From a virus: 59,203 nucleotides of DNA. Shown here in pieces: positions 14,589-22,986 of this stretch. Each line of letters opens with the position of its first letter. The first letter of the stretch is position 1. The position numbers were made by a program, and so were the translations under genes. The stretch covers positions 1-59,203 of the IMG/VR virus record IMGVR_UViG_3300002143_000074. One strand, written 5' to 3'. A model generated the notes under the pieces. The model did no database searches and was not told the DNA's origin. It saw only the letters and a list, made by a program, of their open reading frames with translations.

Positions 14589-15188
14589 ATGAGAACTGTA
14601 AATGGTAACAAGACGTTTATTGCGGAAATCAAGACTCAATCACCATTTGGGTATAAATCGACGCATAATTTCAATCAATTAATGGATGTCGCATTGGAGT
14701 GTGGTGACTGGATTAGTGTCCATACTTGCGCCATGTGGGGTGGAGACTATCAGACTCTTTCATACGTCCGAAAATACACCGACAAACCCATTGTGGCCAA
14801 GGGAATACACGGAACAGATGATGATATTGCACGAGCGTTTGACCATGGTGCTAATTATGTTTTGGTGGTCAATAGATATTCTTACAAATATTTGTCAAAT
14901 TTCGATGTAAGTGATAAAATCCTCAATGAATTGACCACTTTTGAGAGTTTACAAAACTTTAATATATCTGGTTCTTTTTTTGATTATCGTAACAATAATT
15001 ACGTCTGGAATAGTCGTGATTTGAGAACTGGAAACGTACAGGAATGTCGAATTAAAGAACTTAAAGACTTACAGTTGAAAACCGTCGTTCAAGCCTCCAA
15101 TATCAAGTCTATCGACGACGTTCATGCAAACGCAGATGCGTTTATTGTGGGAACCCACTTGGTCGATTTTTGCGAAACATTAAAATAA
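14589..15188 (+). CDS. TrpC-like (indole-glycerol-phosphate synthase) TIM barrel
   Basis: FIAEIKTQSPFGYKS corresponds to the first strand of IGPS (catalytic Lys of EIKxxSP), KPIVAKGIHGTDDDI to the third, and AFDHGANYVLVVNR to the next. At 199 aa it is shorter than bacterial TrpC (about 260), so it may lack the N-terminal extension or have another substrate. Follows CoaD-CoaE by 3 nt. Confidence 0.68.
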   Translation: MRTVNGNKTFIAEIKTQSPFGYKSTHNFNQLMDVALECGDWISVHTCAMWGGDYQTLSYVRKYTDKPIVAKGIHGTDDDIARAFDHGANYVLVVNRYSYKYLSNFDVSDKILNELTTFESLQNFNISGSFFDYRNNNYVWNSRDLRTGNVQECRIKELKDLQLKTVVQASNIKSIDDVHANADAFIVGTHLVDFCETLK

Positions 15189-15191
15189 CCA

Positions 15192-15219
15192 TTGACTTTG
15201 TTTAATCTGTTAGTAGAGT
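15192..15219 (+). promoter_or_regulatory. sigma70-like promoter
   Basis: TTGACT (15192-15197), 16-nt spacer, TAGAGT (15214-15219), just upstream of two small genes. Confidence 0.65.
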
Positions 15220-15226
15220 GTTTCCT

Positions 15227-15313
15227 ATGAAGATTGTTCGTTTTTTTAAAACTATATTTTTGGATTTTGGGTGGCATCTTTGGTCACTCATTAAAACTGG
15301 ATACTACTATTAA
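15227..15313 (+). CDS. mini-protein, 28 aa
   Basis: Basic start (MKIVRFFK) followed by aromatic/hydrophobic residues (TIFLDFGWHLWSLI), ATG 8 nt after a -10 box. Could be a short membrane peptide. Confidence 0.4.
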   Translation: MKIVRFFKTIFLDFGWHLWSLIKTGYYY

Positions 15314-15318
15314 ATCTC

Positions 15319-15510
15319 ATGAGAGTTGTTTTGAAAAAAGCCAGAGAGTTTGATAAGATTTCCTATGAGAAATATGCGGAATTCACCCTGAAAGGAATTA
15401 CTTGGGGACCGACAATTGGTGAAAAGTTCACCATTTTATCAACCAAAGGTAAAGAACACTTTGAGGATAGAGATTACTTTGATTACGACGTTAGAGACAC
15501 TAAACGGTGA
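15319..15510 (+). CDS. hypothetical protein, 63 aa
   Basis: Charged and soluble, with beta-like GITWGPTIGEKFTILSTKG. Same transcript as the 28-aa ORF. No family recognised. Confidence 0.55.
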   Translation: MRVVLKKAREFDKISYEKYAEFTLKGITWGPTIGEKFTILSTKGKEHFEDRDYFDYDVRDTKR

Positions 15511-15570
15511 AAACATATTTTCAATAAAACATGACTTTCTATGTTGTAATACATTTGTTAAACGATAATT

Positions 15571-16353
15571 ATGAATTCAACTATTCACGCGAAAATTTCG
15601 GTTAAGAATTATGGTGGGTCTATCGAAGACTACAATCATCTACATGATTGGATGGATTGTAGCAAAGAAGTCGAGTCGTCAAACAAACACCGATTTCTGA
15701 CTCACACCATGTTCTTCATCAAACGTGTGATGGTTCCTATCTACGGTTTCACAATCACGAATAGTGATGGTAAGTCGGTCAATCTCAAGGATTTACTTGA
15801 ACAAGACCACGTTCTCGCTGATTACCGGGGTAAGTTTATTCCTACTCTCATGGACTTCGCATGTGAAATTGAAAAAGACAATAATGACGAAACCATTTTG
15901 AATCATTATCACGACGATAATGCACATTTCTACAAAGACAATCCCGATGTCGAGGAAACCATGATGTTACCATATCACCTATCAGGTGATTACCGTGCAT
16001 TATTTGCAACGCATAACAGTTGGTTTGTCGGTTACATCCTTCCCAAAGTATTCAAAAATATGAAGGGTAAATTGGAGTGTAATATCTCACCATCGCACTT
16101 TTTCAACAAGATGGCCTACAAACCGTGGATGCAAAATGGTCAGGGAGTTCCACCAAGTTTTGAGATGATGGAGAAAACCAAAAAGACGCGAGTTCTCGAA
16201 GAACTTGCACCAAAATCAGTTAAACCTGAAAATGTGGTTATTGATGGTTCACGACAATTTGTGGTTCGGGAGTTGTTACAACCTGTAACGGATGATTTTG
16301 CTAAAAAACCAGTTGAACCAGAAATACCCTATTTTCCACGTAGATTGGATTGA
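15571..16353 (+). CDS. DUF6915-like phage protein, 260 aa
   Basis: HAKISVKNYGGSIEDY, HLHDWMDCSKE, NKHRFLTHTMFFIKRV and HVLADYRGKFIPTLMDF match, from memory, a family annotated DUF6915 in phages and bacteria; function unknown. Several conserved His/Asp suggest metal binding. The C-terminal third is an added phage-specific tail with PWMQNGQGVPP. Confidence 0.55.
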   Translation: MNSTIHAKISVKNYGGSIEDYNHLHDWMDCSKEVESSNKHRFLTHTMFFIKRVMVPIYGFTITNSDGKSVNLKDLLEQDHVLADYRGKFIPTLMDFACEIEKDNNDETILNHYHDDNAHFYKDNPDVEETMMLPYHLSGDYRALFATHNSWFVGYILPKVFKNMKGKLECNISPSHFFNKMAYKPWMQNGQGVPPSFEMMEKTKKTRVLEELAPKSVKPENVVIDGSRQFVVRELLQPVTDDFAKKPVEPEIPYFPRRLD

Positions 16354-16357
16354 TTTT

Positions 16358-16717
16358 ATGGACAAATATAGAAAACTTACTAAAGAAGAACTTCGTGTTT
16401 ACGGATTTGGTTCCAAAGACACGTCATCAGACAATGTATATCGTGATTTTGCACGAAAATACTATCCAAAAGAAGCTGCGTTGGTTGAAATTGTTATTCA
16501 TAGTGAATACATCGCCATCCGCGAGAACAGTATTACTTATGTTGCGGTATATGACAAAAATGGTGATGAGTTACTTCCATTGAAAGAAAGTCGTGTCGAG
16601 GCTCGTAGAGCAATGACGGCTTTACCACTCACGTCATACCGCACAAATGATGGTTTGGATTCATTGTTTATCCGAATGGAAAAAACGTTGCCAGACTTTT
16701 ACATTAAAGAGAGTTAA
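16358..16717 (+). CDS. hypothetical protein, 119 aa
   Basis: ATG 5 nt after the previous stop. Helical N-terminus (KYRKLTKEELRVYGF) and a beta-rich middle (SITYVAVYDKNGDELLPL). No family recognised. Confidence 0.6.
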   Translation: MDKYRKLTKEELRVYGFGSKDTSSDNVYRDFARKYYPKEAALVEIVIHSEYIAIRENSITYVAVYDKNGDELLPLKESRVEARRAMTALPLTSYRTNDGLDSLFIRMEKTLPDFYIKES

Positions 16718-16726
16718 TCTAGTTGG

Positions 16727-16754
16727 TTGACTTTCAATAAAACTGATTTAGGAT
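16727..16754 (+). promoter_or_regulatory. sigma70-like promoter of DNA ligase
   Basis: TTGACT (16727-16732), 16-nt spacer, TAGGAT (16749-16754); ligase ATG at 16775. Confidence 0.65.
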
Positions 16755-16774
16755 AGAAGTTGAATAGTTTCAAT

Positions 16775-17935
16775 ATGAAAAAAACTTACGATAATCTCTA
16801 CACTCTTGACACCACTGGTAAAACCCGTATTTGGCATATGGTCCAGAACGGTAATAAATACCGAACGATTTCGGGTGTGAAAGACGGCCAGCTCGTAGAA
16901 TCTGATTGGACCGAGTGTGACGGAAAGAATCTTGGTAAGACGAACGAAACGTCTGGTGCGGACCAAGCAACCAAGGAAATTGAGGCCAAGTACAAAAAGC
17001 AACTCAAGACTGGTTATCACAAAAAAGAGAGTGATATTTCCGAAGGAACGACTTATTTTAAACCAATGTTGGCTAAGCATTTGGACGATTATATTGAAAA
17101 GATTGACTTCAAAAAGGGTGTTCTTGTCCAGAACAAATACAACGGTGTCCGGTGCGTAGCTCGGTTGGAAGATGGTGAAGTTGTGCTTCGTAGTCGTAAA
17201 GGTGAGTTGTGGATTAGTGTTCCCCACATCAACCGAGATTTGGAGTCGTTTTTTAACGAATACCCAAGTGCTATTTTGGATGGTGAATTGTATAATTATG
17301 ACCTACGATTCAAATTGAATGAATTGGTCAAGCTGGTCCGTAAAACTAAATCGTCCAGTATCACACCTGACATTCTCAAACAGAGTGAAGAGATGGTGCG
17401 ATTCTATGTTTACGATGGTTATGACAATTCGTGGGACCAATATAGTTCGGAGACGTTTTACACCATTCGTAAAACTTGGATTGATAGTATTGTTCCTAAA
17501 TACTCCAAATACTATCGTAAGGTAAAGAGTGATTTGGTTCATTCTATGGCCGCAGTGGATAAAATTTATGAATCCTATTTGGCCGATGGGGAAGAGGGTG
17601 CGATTATTCGTTTGGCCGATTCTCCATATGAACATAAACGTAGTAAATATCTTCTCAAGTATAAACCAGAAGATGACGCGGAGTGTGTTATCATCAAATT
17701 GATTGAGGGAACGGGTAATTGGTCAGGCACGGCCAAGACGGCCACAATTACATGGAATGGAGAAACCTTCGATGCGACGTTCAAAGGAACGTATGAACAA
17801 GGTGTGGAACGCCTAAACAATCCTAAAGATTGGGAAGGTAAGACGGTTACTTTTCTTTATACCGGATTAACGGGTAAGGGCGTGCCTAACTATGCTCGAA
17901 TTGACCCGGATAATTGTTTTAAAGGGGACCGATAA
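16775..17935 (+). CDS. ATP-dependent DNA ligase with N-terminal WGR-like domain
   Basis: Residues 1-80 resemble a WGR domain (RIWHMVQNGNKYRTI...KNLGKTNETSGADQA). Then the adenylation domain: motif I NKYNGVR (catalytic Lys; Asp of KxDG replaced by Asn), motif III AILDGELYN, motif IV EEGAIIR, motif V LLKYKP; a C-terminal OB fold follows (AECVIIKLIEGTGNWSG...VTFLYTG). Seals nicks using ATP. ATG 16775 is preferred over the upstream TTG. Ends 17 nt inside the convergent GIY-YIG gene. Confidence 0.9.
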   Translation: MKKTYDNLYTLDTTGKTRIWHMVQNGNKYRTISGVKDGQLVESDWTECDGKNLGKTNETSGADQATKEIEAKYKKQLKTGYHKKESDISEGTTYFKPMLAKHLDDYIEKIDFKKGVLVQNKYNGVRCVARLEDGEVVLRSRKGELWISVPHINRDLESFFNEYPSAILDGELYNYDLRFKLNELVKLVRKTKSSSITPDILKQSEEMVRFYVYDGYDNSWDQYSSETFYTIRKTWIDSIVPKYSKYYRKVKSDLVHSMAAVDKIYESYLADGEEGAIIRLADSPYEHKRSKYLLKYKPEDDAECVIIKLIEGTGNWSGTAKTATITWNGETFDATFKGTYEQGVERLNNPKDWEGKTVTFLYTGLTGKGVPNYARIDPDNCFKGDR

Positions 17936-18776
17936 GTGTCCATCCTTTATGATGAGGACGTTGTTTATAACAAACTAAAGAAACGTTACTTGGATTTAGA
18001 GAATATTTTGTATATAAATCATATCTAGTTCCGGTAAACGTTTCTTGGGAATTTGTATTATAAAATTTATAAATGGTGTGGTCATAACATGCATTATTAC
18101 TTCCTTTGGATATATTACTTTTTATTCTTTTATCTCGTAATATTTGCTTCGTCACCTCTGTATGTTTTTTACCATAAAAAGAATTTTTTTCACCAATATT
18201 TAATTCACGTAGTTTATCAATTGTTTCTTTAGAATGTTTTGTTCCCAATTTAATTATTTTTAATTTGTTTTTTGTTTCGTTGGTGTGTTTACGACCGATA
18301 TTAGCTTTTCTGAGCTTTTCGATAACTTCCGGGGTCATTTCCACCTTTCCAGCTATAAAACTTAAATTATAACATTTATTTGGTTCGAGTTTTGCAATAT
18401 CTAAATATTTTTGTTCAGTTATTAATAACTCACCGATATTCGTCAGTTCTACTATTTCCCATACAAAATTTTCACTTCCATATTTATTCCACGCACGTTG
18501 TAAACGGATGTTAGGGTGTGTTTTGGAATTAAGCATATATTTATGTGTCACCCATCTACCCTTGTATTTTGAGTTGATGTCTTTTGAACTTCCCACATAA
18601 TACTTTCCGGTCACCTTATTCACTATTTTGTATATCCCGCTGAGTTTCCCAATATCGTTCCATTCTTTTTTTATTACATTTATCTCGGTTTCTTTGATAA
18701 TATCGTTTGGAACGTTCGTTTGATTGTTTTCGACGATATTCGACTGTTCGGTTAAGTTTTTTTCTTCCCATATCAT
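17919..18776 (-). CDS. GIY-YIG homing endonuclease with NUMOD3 repeats, 285 aa
   Basis: SGIYKIVNKVTGKYYVGSS is the GIY-YIG motif (from about residue 46), then LQRAWNKYGSENFVWEIVE, and NUMOD3-type DNA-binding repeats GRKHTNETKNKLK and GTKHSKETIDKLRE. The N-terminal 45 residues are encoded in the same DNA as the 51-aa basic ORF (18616-18771). No ATG is present at the position homologous to the start used at 3610. Inserted downstream of DNA ligase. Confidence 0.85.
   Translation of the reverse strand: MIWEEKNLTEQSNIVENNQTNVPNDIIKETEINVIKKEWNDIGKLSGIYKIVNKVTGKYYVGSSKDINSKYKGRWVTHKYMLNSKTHPNIRLQRAWNKYGSENFVWEIVELTNIGELLITEQKYLDIAKLEPNKCYNLSFIAGKVEMTPEVIEKLRKANIGRKHTNETKNKLKIIKLGTKHSKETIDKLRELNIGEKNSFYGKKHTEVTKQILRDKRIKSNISKGSNNACYDHTIYKFYNTNSQETFTGTRYDLYTKYSLNPSNVSLVCYKQRPHHKGWTLIGPL
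18616..18771 (-). CDS. 51-aa basic ORF overlapping GIY-YIG gene (paralogue)
   Basis: MGRKK start, KRYYQRN and MERYWETQRDIQ; aligns gap-free with the ORF at 3576-3731, and is also 51 aa. It lies entirely within the 5' part of the GIY-YIG gene in another frame. Confidence 0.5.
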   Translation of the reverse strand: MGRKKLNRTVEYRRKQSNERSKRYYQRNRDKCNKKRMERYWETQRDIQNSE

Positions 18777-18817
18777 GATTATAAATATAACGTGAAAACA
18801 TAAAACGTGAAAGAATC

Positions 18818-18846
18818 TTGACTTTTTGGTGAGAGTAGTCGATACT
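18818..18846 (+). promoter_or_regulatory. sigma70-like promoter
   Basis: TTGACT (18818-18823), 17-nt spacer, GATACT (18841-18846). ATG of the next gene 19 nt downstream. Confidence 0.5.
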
Positions 18847-18864
18847 AGATTCAGATTAATAAAA

Positions 18865-19113
18865 ATGAACACACCTGAGAGTTTATACGAAGTCTGGCTT
18901 AACACTCGGAATATAACCACCGTTTATGATGAAGCGATTGAACGGTATGAAGGTGATATAAAGGGTTATGAATGGTCCATTCGTGAACAGGAATGGTTGG
19001 ATATAAGTAAACCGGTTAAAGAACATAATTTAAAAATATTAAAAAAAGAGTTACGTAAAGTTAAATCGAAATTGACTAAAACTCTAAAAATCAGAAAAGA
19101 GATAGTAAAATGA
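18865..19113 (+). CDS. hypothetical coiled-coil protein, 82 aa
   Basis: Charged helical protein; the C-terminus is strongly basic (LKILKKELRKVKSKLTKTLK). Coupled by ATGA overlap to the next gene. Confidence 0.6.
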   Translation: MNTPESLYEVWLNTRNITTVYDEAIERYEGDIKGYEWSIREQEWLDISKPVKEHNLKILKKELRKVKSKLTKTLKIRKEIVK

Positions 19114-19778
19114 AAATAAAAGTATCAGATTTTAAATGTGACGCCATACTATGTTTGGAGATGTGTAAATTTAGTAGTACATGTGCAAACCACGACTCAG
19201 CTGGTGACTTTCGTAACGAAGGTGGATTTAAACCAGAACTTATAATGGTTGATAATGAAGTACATTGTGAGACGTATAACCAAGAAATATCAGATTATGA
19301 CGATTGTGGTAATCTACCAAAAAATCATGGACAATTGTCGAGTGGTTTGGTTGTTTGGGATGATATCAAATCACCGGATTTGAGTGTTTCTTTGGAAAGT
19401 ATTTTTGGCCCCACATACAGACTTACTATATCTGCTGATGGTAAGGAATTCATGGGAATGAGTGTGAAGGGCACAGCTCCAAAAAGAAGTGGTGAAATTT
19501 TGCCAGTATTAAAAGAGATTGTCCGTATGTTAGAGGCTCCTGATTTGCCCGATGAATGGGTTTTAGGTAAATATTCCCCAACCGTGTCTACGGTTAAAGG
19601 AGTTGGTGAGGGTGCAAAAGCTTTTCTAGAAGCAAATCCAGATTTTTGGCCGGGAGTTTCGGATAAAATACCAGATTCCGGCGTGGAGATAGACAATAAT
19701 GTTCCTGTTTCTAAATTAACCAAGGATTTGGAAAGTATTGGTGTCGAGCAGTCAAAACGGATGGATGGATTAATATGA
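19110..19778 (+). CDS. Cys-rich N-terminal domain protein, 222 aa
   Basis: First 55 residues carry CDAILCLEMCKFSSTCANH...GGFKPEL...CETY, a possible iron-sulfur or zinc site; the CANHDSAGDFR pattern recurs in other phage proteins as far as I recall. The rest is alpha/beta, with a Pro/Asp-rich tail. Function unknown. Confidence 0.62.
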   Translation: MKIKVSDFKCDAILCLEMCKFSSTCANHDSAGDFRNEGGFKPELIMVDNEVHCETYNQEISDYDDCGNLPKNHGQLSSGLVVWDDIKSPDLSVSLESIFGPTYRLTISADGKEFMGMSVKGTAPKRSGEILPVLKEIVRMLEAPDLPDEWVLGKYSPTVSTVKGVGEGAKAFLEANPDFWPGVSDKIPDSGVEIDNNVPVSKLTKDLESIGVEQSKRMDGLI

Positions 19779-19954
19779 TATTTACTATCTATTTAATTAT
19801 TGGGATTATTATGGCGATATATGCGTGTATAAACCAATCAAAGTATTTCCCAGATAGAACTTGCTTTTTGGATTATGCGTTGTGTTTTTCGGCCAATGTT
19901 TTGTTGTGGCCAATATCTATATATTTCATCTATGTCAATTATATAAATAAATAA
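19775..19954 (+). CDS. small membrane protein A, 59 aa
   Basis: Two predicted membrane helices (IFTIYLIIGIIMAIYA; ALCFSANVLLWPISIYFIY) separated by a polar loop. ATGA overlap with the previous gene. The same length and LLWPIS motif as the next gene indicate tandem duplication. Confidence 0.65.
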   Translation: MIFTIYLIIGIIMAIYACINQSKYFPDRTCFLDYALCFSANVLLWPISIYFIYVNYINK

Positions 19955-19959
19955 TTATA

Positions 19960-20139
19960 ATGATTCTAGTTTACATTTTAATTGGGATAGTCTGGTCTTT
20001 GGTGTTATCATTTCTACAACGTAAAAATTTTAACAATGGTGTAGATTTACTATCAATTGTCTTGTTCTTTTTAATCAATATGATACTGTGGCCGGTGTCG
20101 ATGTTTAGTTTACATTTACAGTCGAATAAGAAATTATGA
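19960..20139 (+). CDS. small membrane protein B, 59 aa
   Basis: Two membrane helices (ILVYILIGIVWSLVLSF; LSIVLFFLINMILWPVSMF). Paralogue of the preceding gene; ends overlapping the NADAR gene by 4 nt. Confidence 0.65.
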   Translation: MILVYILIGIVWSLVLSFLQRKNFNNGVDLLSIVLFFLINMILWPVSMFSLHLQSNKKL

Positions 20140-20663
20140 GTGATTTATTGTATAATGAAGTTCCGGTGGTTGGAAATGAGTATAAAAAAGGTGATTGGGA
20201 AAAAATTGCAATCCACGATGAAAACAGTATCAAGGGTTTCTTCGGAGATTTTAGGTGGTTAAGCAATTTTTACACCACTCCAGTATATTATGATGGGCTT
20301 TTGTATAAAAGTTCCGAAAACGCATATCAAGCAGCCAAACTACTTCCACACTATCGGGTAGAATTACAAACCGTTAGTGCATCAACTGCCAAAAGATTGT
20401 GGAAGTCTTTTGGTGAGGATAGTCTTTATGACGATACTCCCGATGCTTGGGATGATAGAAAATATGACGTAATGAGTGTCATTCTATTTGATAAATTTTA
20501 TCGGAATGTCTTATTGCGTGAGAAGCTATTAGAAACAGATGATAAATTCCTAGAAGAAACTAATTGGTGGAAGGATGTGTACTGGGGGGTTGACGCCAAA
20601 TTGGGTGGTGAAAACAATTTGGGTAAAATTCTCATGAAAATTAGGACGTATTGGAAAGTTTAA
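20136..20663 (+). CDS. NADAR (YbiA-like) domain protein
   Basis: IKGFFGDFRWLSNFYTTPVYYDG, YKSSENAYQAAKL and YWGVDAKLGGENNLGKILMKIR are the NADAR hallmarks. Members are N-glycosidases that remove ADP-ribose from nucleobases or cleave related nucleotides, and several counteract DarT-type ADP-ribosylation. In a phage it most likely protects against NAD/ADP-ribose based defence (inference). 175 aa, full length. Confidence 0.85.
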   Translation: MSDLLYNEVPVVGNEYKKGDWEKIAIHDENSIKGFFGDFRWLSNFYTTPVYYDGLLYKSSENAYQAAKLLPHYRVELQTVSASTAKRLWKSFGEDSLYDDTPDAWDDRKYDVMSVILFDKFYRNVLLREKLLETDDKFLEETNWWKDVYWGVDAKLGGENNLGKILMKIRTYWKV

Positions 20664-20666
20664 TTT

Positions 20667-20909
20667 ATGAAATCAATTTTGATTTCAACATTAATATTGT
20701 TTTTGGTTGGTTGTGCAACGGTCTATTCTCCAACAAGATATGAAGTTGCATATAATGAATTGAAATCCAAGTATCCATCATGTAACGTCCTATCAACCAA
20801 CACCCACGTCACGTTTTTGATGGAAAATGGTGGAATCCACTATTTTGTTCGATTCGACAATGTTGGTAAAATAACCAGAATCACCAAACACAATTCTCTG
20901 GACAAATAA
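20667..20909 (+). CDS. lipoprotein, 80 aa
   Basis: Signal peptide with lipobox LVGC at residues 14-17, followed by a small soluble domain. Outer- or inner-membrane anchored; may be a superinfection-exclusion or lysis lipoprotein, but no motif decides this. Confidence 0.65.
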   Translation: MKSILISTLILFLVGCATVYSPTRYEVAYNELKSKYPSCNVLSTNTHVTFLMENGGIHYFVRFDNVGKITRITKHNSLDK

Positions 20910-20932
20910 AAAAACCATGATAGGGTTTTTAT

Positions 20933-21259
20933 ATGAAAGAAAAAGCAACTGCACCAGAACAAAAAACTGAACGGTTTGAGGTAAAGAGTGGTGATTGGGA
21001 CTTCAAAGCTCCTGCAAATTTTCGTGGTTGGGAAGACCAAATAAAGGGTTTGTTTGGAAACGAATCCTATGTTGGAACTGACCACTGCGTTCTCTTGGTT
21101 GAATACTCACCAAAATTAGTTCAACTGTTACGTCCGTTTCCAGACCCGAATGTTGTTGAAAAGGTCAACTTCAAGTTGTATGATGACGTTTTAAGTGAAC
21201 GTGCAAAGAGTGGAAAATGGGTTGTGAAATCCACGACTCGTAAACTGGTATTGGAGTAA
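20933..21259 (+). CDS. hypothetical protein, 108 aa
   Basis: Soluble alpha/beta protein with WDFKAPANFRGWEDQIKGLFG near the N-terminus. No family recognised. Confidence 0.6.
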   Translation: MKEKATAPEQKTERFEVKSGDWDFKAPANFRGWEDQIKGLFGNESYVGTDHCVLLVEYSPKLVQLLRPFPDPNVVEKVNFKLYDDVLSERAKSGKWVVKSTTRKLVLE

Positions 21260-21265
21260 AATAAC

Positions 21266-21697
21266 ATGAATAGAGTAATACAAAATGCGGTCAAAATCAC
21301 CGAGGATGGTGTTGTCACCTATCTGCGGTCATCACATCGTCACGATTATGTCGTTCACACCTTCAAGAATGGTGGACGATATGCACTCGACGGTGGATTG
21401 GATTATTGTAAAGTTGGAACGAGTAACATTCCAGACAACGCCACCATTGAACCATTTTCCGTGGTTGATACTGATAATTTCACAACTATTGCGGATAGAC
21501 TTCTTTGGGGAACAAGGGGACCATCTGGTAACGACAAAATCCGTATTGTGCCATTTAAAGAATTGACTTTGGACCACCTTCAAGCTATATTGGATTATAA
21601 CGATACGTTGACAACGAAGTTGAGTGACATTCAAGTTGACGTTATCAATCATTGGATTAAAGAAAGACTAACAAGTAAAAATTATGGGACTATTTAA
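21266..21697 (+). CDS. hypothetical protein, 143 aa
   Basis: N-terminus has repeated strands (VVTYLRSSHRHDYVVHTFKNGGRYALDGG); C-terminus helical. Overlaps the next gene by 14 nt. Confidence 0.6.
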   Translation: MNRVIQNAVKITEDGVVTYLRSSHRHDYVVHTFKNGGRYALDGGLDYCKVGTSNIPDNATIEPFSVVDTDNFTTIADRLLWGTRGPSGNDKIRIVPFKELTLDHLQAILDYNDTLTTKLSDIQVDVINHWIKERLTSKNYGTI

Positions 21698-21992
21698 GAA
21701 AGCACCACCGGTTATTGAATCAAAAACTCCTGAGTATCAATCACAATATTTGATTGGTATGGACGCGGAGAGAGATTCTATCAAATTTTGTTTGACACCA
21801 CGATTTGTAGATAGCATTGTTGGAGTCGAACGTGTCGATATTGGAACGCCACACGAAAGAACCACAATCACGTATATTCGTGACGATGAATCCACAAAGT
21901 CATCGGAGTTTTATATGGCAATCAGTCGCAAACAACACAATGCGTTTGTGGATAGAATGGTCAAAGACAAACAAGCAATTTCAGGGGATTAA
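21684..21992 (+). CDS. hypothetical protein, 102 aa
   Basis: Soluble, mixed charge, ending KQHNAFVDRMVKDKQ. Overlaps its upstream neighbour and lies 3 nt before the membrane gene. No family recognised. Confidence 0.6.
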   Translation: MGLFKKAPPVIESKTPEYQSQYLIGMDAERDSIKFCLTPRFVDSIVGVERVDIGTPHERTTITYIRDDESTKSSEFYMAISRKQHNAFVDRMVKDKQAISGD

Positions 21993-21995
21993 TTT

Positions 21996-22355
21996 ATGAC
22001 AGTTGGAATTCTTATTTTTGTGTTAATTGTAATTGCAATTGCAATTTTCAACTACAAAACTTTTTATGGAGATATGGGAACAACAGTTTTGATGACGTTG
22101 TTGTTATCAATGTTTCCATTAATGTTGTTTATGATAGTCACACCGTCATATAAACAATCTGAAATAACAACGAACGTCGTTCAGGGTGAACATAATACAT
22201 TTGTGGAATATTTTGCACAGGGTCAACCTAAACATGTGGTATTTCCAAAAATATCTGAGAATGCAATGAAACGTGCTAAGTTTTATAAACGTGATTACTA
22301 CAATCTTTTCTCTCAAGAATTCAGAAGTGAAGTCGTCGCACTATACGGTGAATAA
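21996..22355 (+). CDS. membrane protein with two N-terminal helices, 119 aa
   Basis: Helices GILIFVLIVIAIAIF and TTVLMTLLLSMFPLMLFMIV, then a soluble C-terminal half. The topology would suit a phage envelope or lysis protein, but no motif supports that. Confidence 0.65.
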   Translation: MTVGILIFVLIVIAIAIFNYKTFYGDMGTTVLMTLLLSMFPLMLFMIVTPSYKQSEITTNVVQGEHNTFVEYFAQGQPKHVVFPKISENAMKRAKFYKRDYYNLFSQEFRSEVVALYGE

Positions 22356-22360
22356 ATAAC

Positions 22361-22969
22361 ATGAATCTCCGAACCCTCATAAACAAATGTCATTTACCAG
22401 ACGTCTATACATACATCTTTAACAAGGAATCTGATGCGTATAGTCGTGGAGTCAATCTGGACAAAATTATTTTGGCATATTCCAAGGTTATTGAGGATTT
22501 GAAGTCAAGACCCGAAATGTCGGTAGATACGAAAATATCGGTTGATTATGATATTGATTGGTATTGGGATTATTTGAAACAACACCCCGACAAAAAAACT
22601 AAGGAGGATAGTGATAATATTGAAGATTACAAGTATATCAACGTATCGTTATTGAATTCCGAATATGAGTCTGAACCACCTTCCAATCTAGCACCTTGGG
22701 GTGGAAGTTCGGATAATAAAAACGATTGTCCAGAAGGTTATTACAATCTCAATTACAAAGGTTATCAGAAACGTTACGGAATATCCGGTCAATACTGGAC
22801 GGAGTTTGTGAATATGGAAATTGTGAATAACGACAATTTGGATGATTCTGATTTGTTGGCTGAGATTCTTTGGGAATTGACATTCCATGGGTTTACGGAG
22901 AAAGTTTCCACCGAATTTTGGGAAGAAATGGGTCGTCGTGTCAAAGAAATTGACGAGAATAATCCTTAA
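22361..22969 (+). CDS. hypothetical protein, DUF6557-like C-terminus, 202 aa
   Basis: The C-terminus DLLAEILWELTFHGFTEKVSTEFWEEMGRRVKE resembles, from memory, the ending of DUF6557 proteins (unknown function). Trp-rich centre (YDIDWYWDYL). Confidence 0.5.
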   Translation: MNLRTLINKCHLPDVYTYIFNKESDAYSRGVNLDKIILAYSKVIEDLKSRPEMSVDTKISVDYDIDWYWDYLKQHPDKKTKEDSDNIEDYKYINVSLLNSEYESEPPSNLAPWGGSSDNKNDCPEGYYNLNYKGYQKRYGISGQYWTEFVNMEIVNNDNLDDSDLLAEILWELTFHGFTEKVSTEFWEEMGRRVKEIDENNP

Positions 22970-22986
22970 ATTGATGGAATAGTTGT

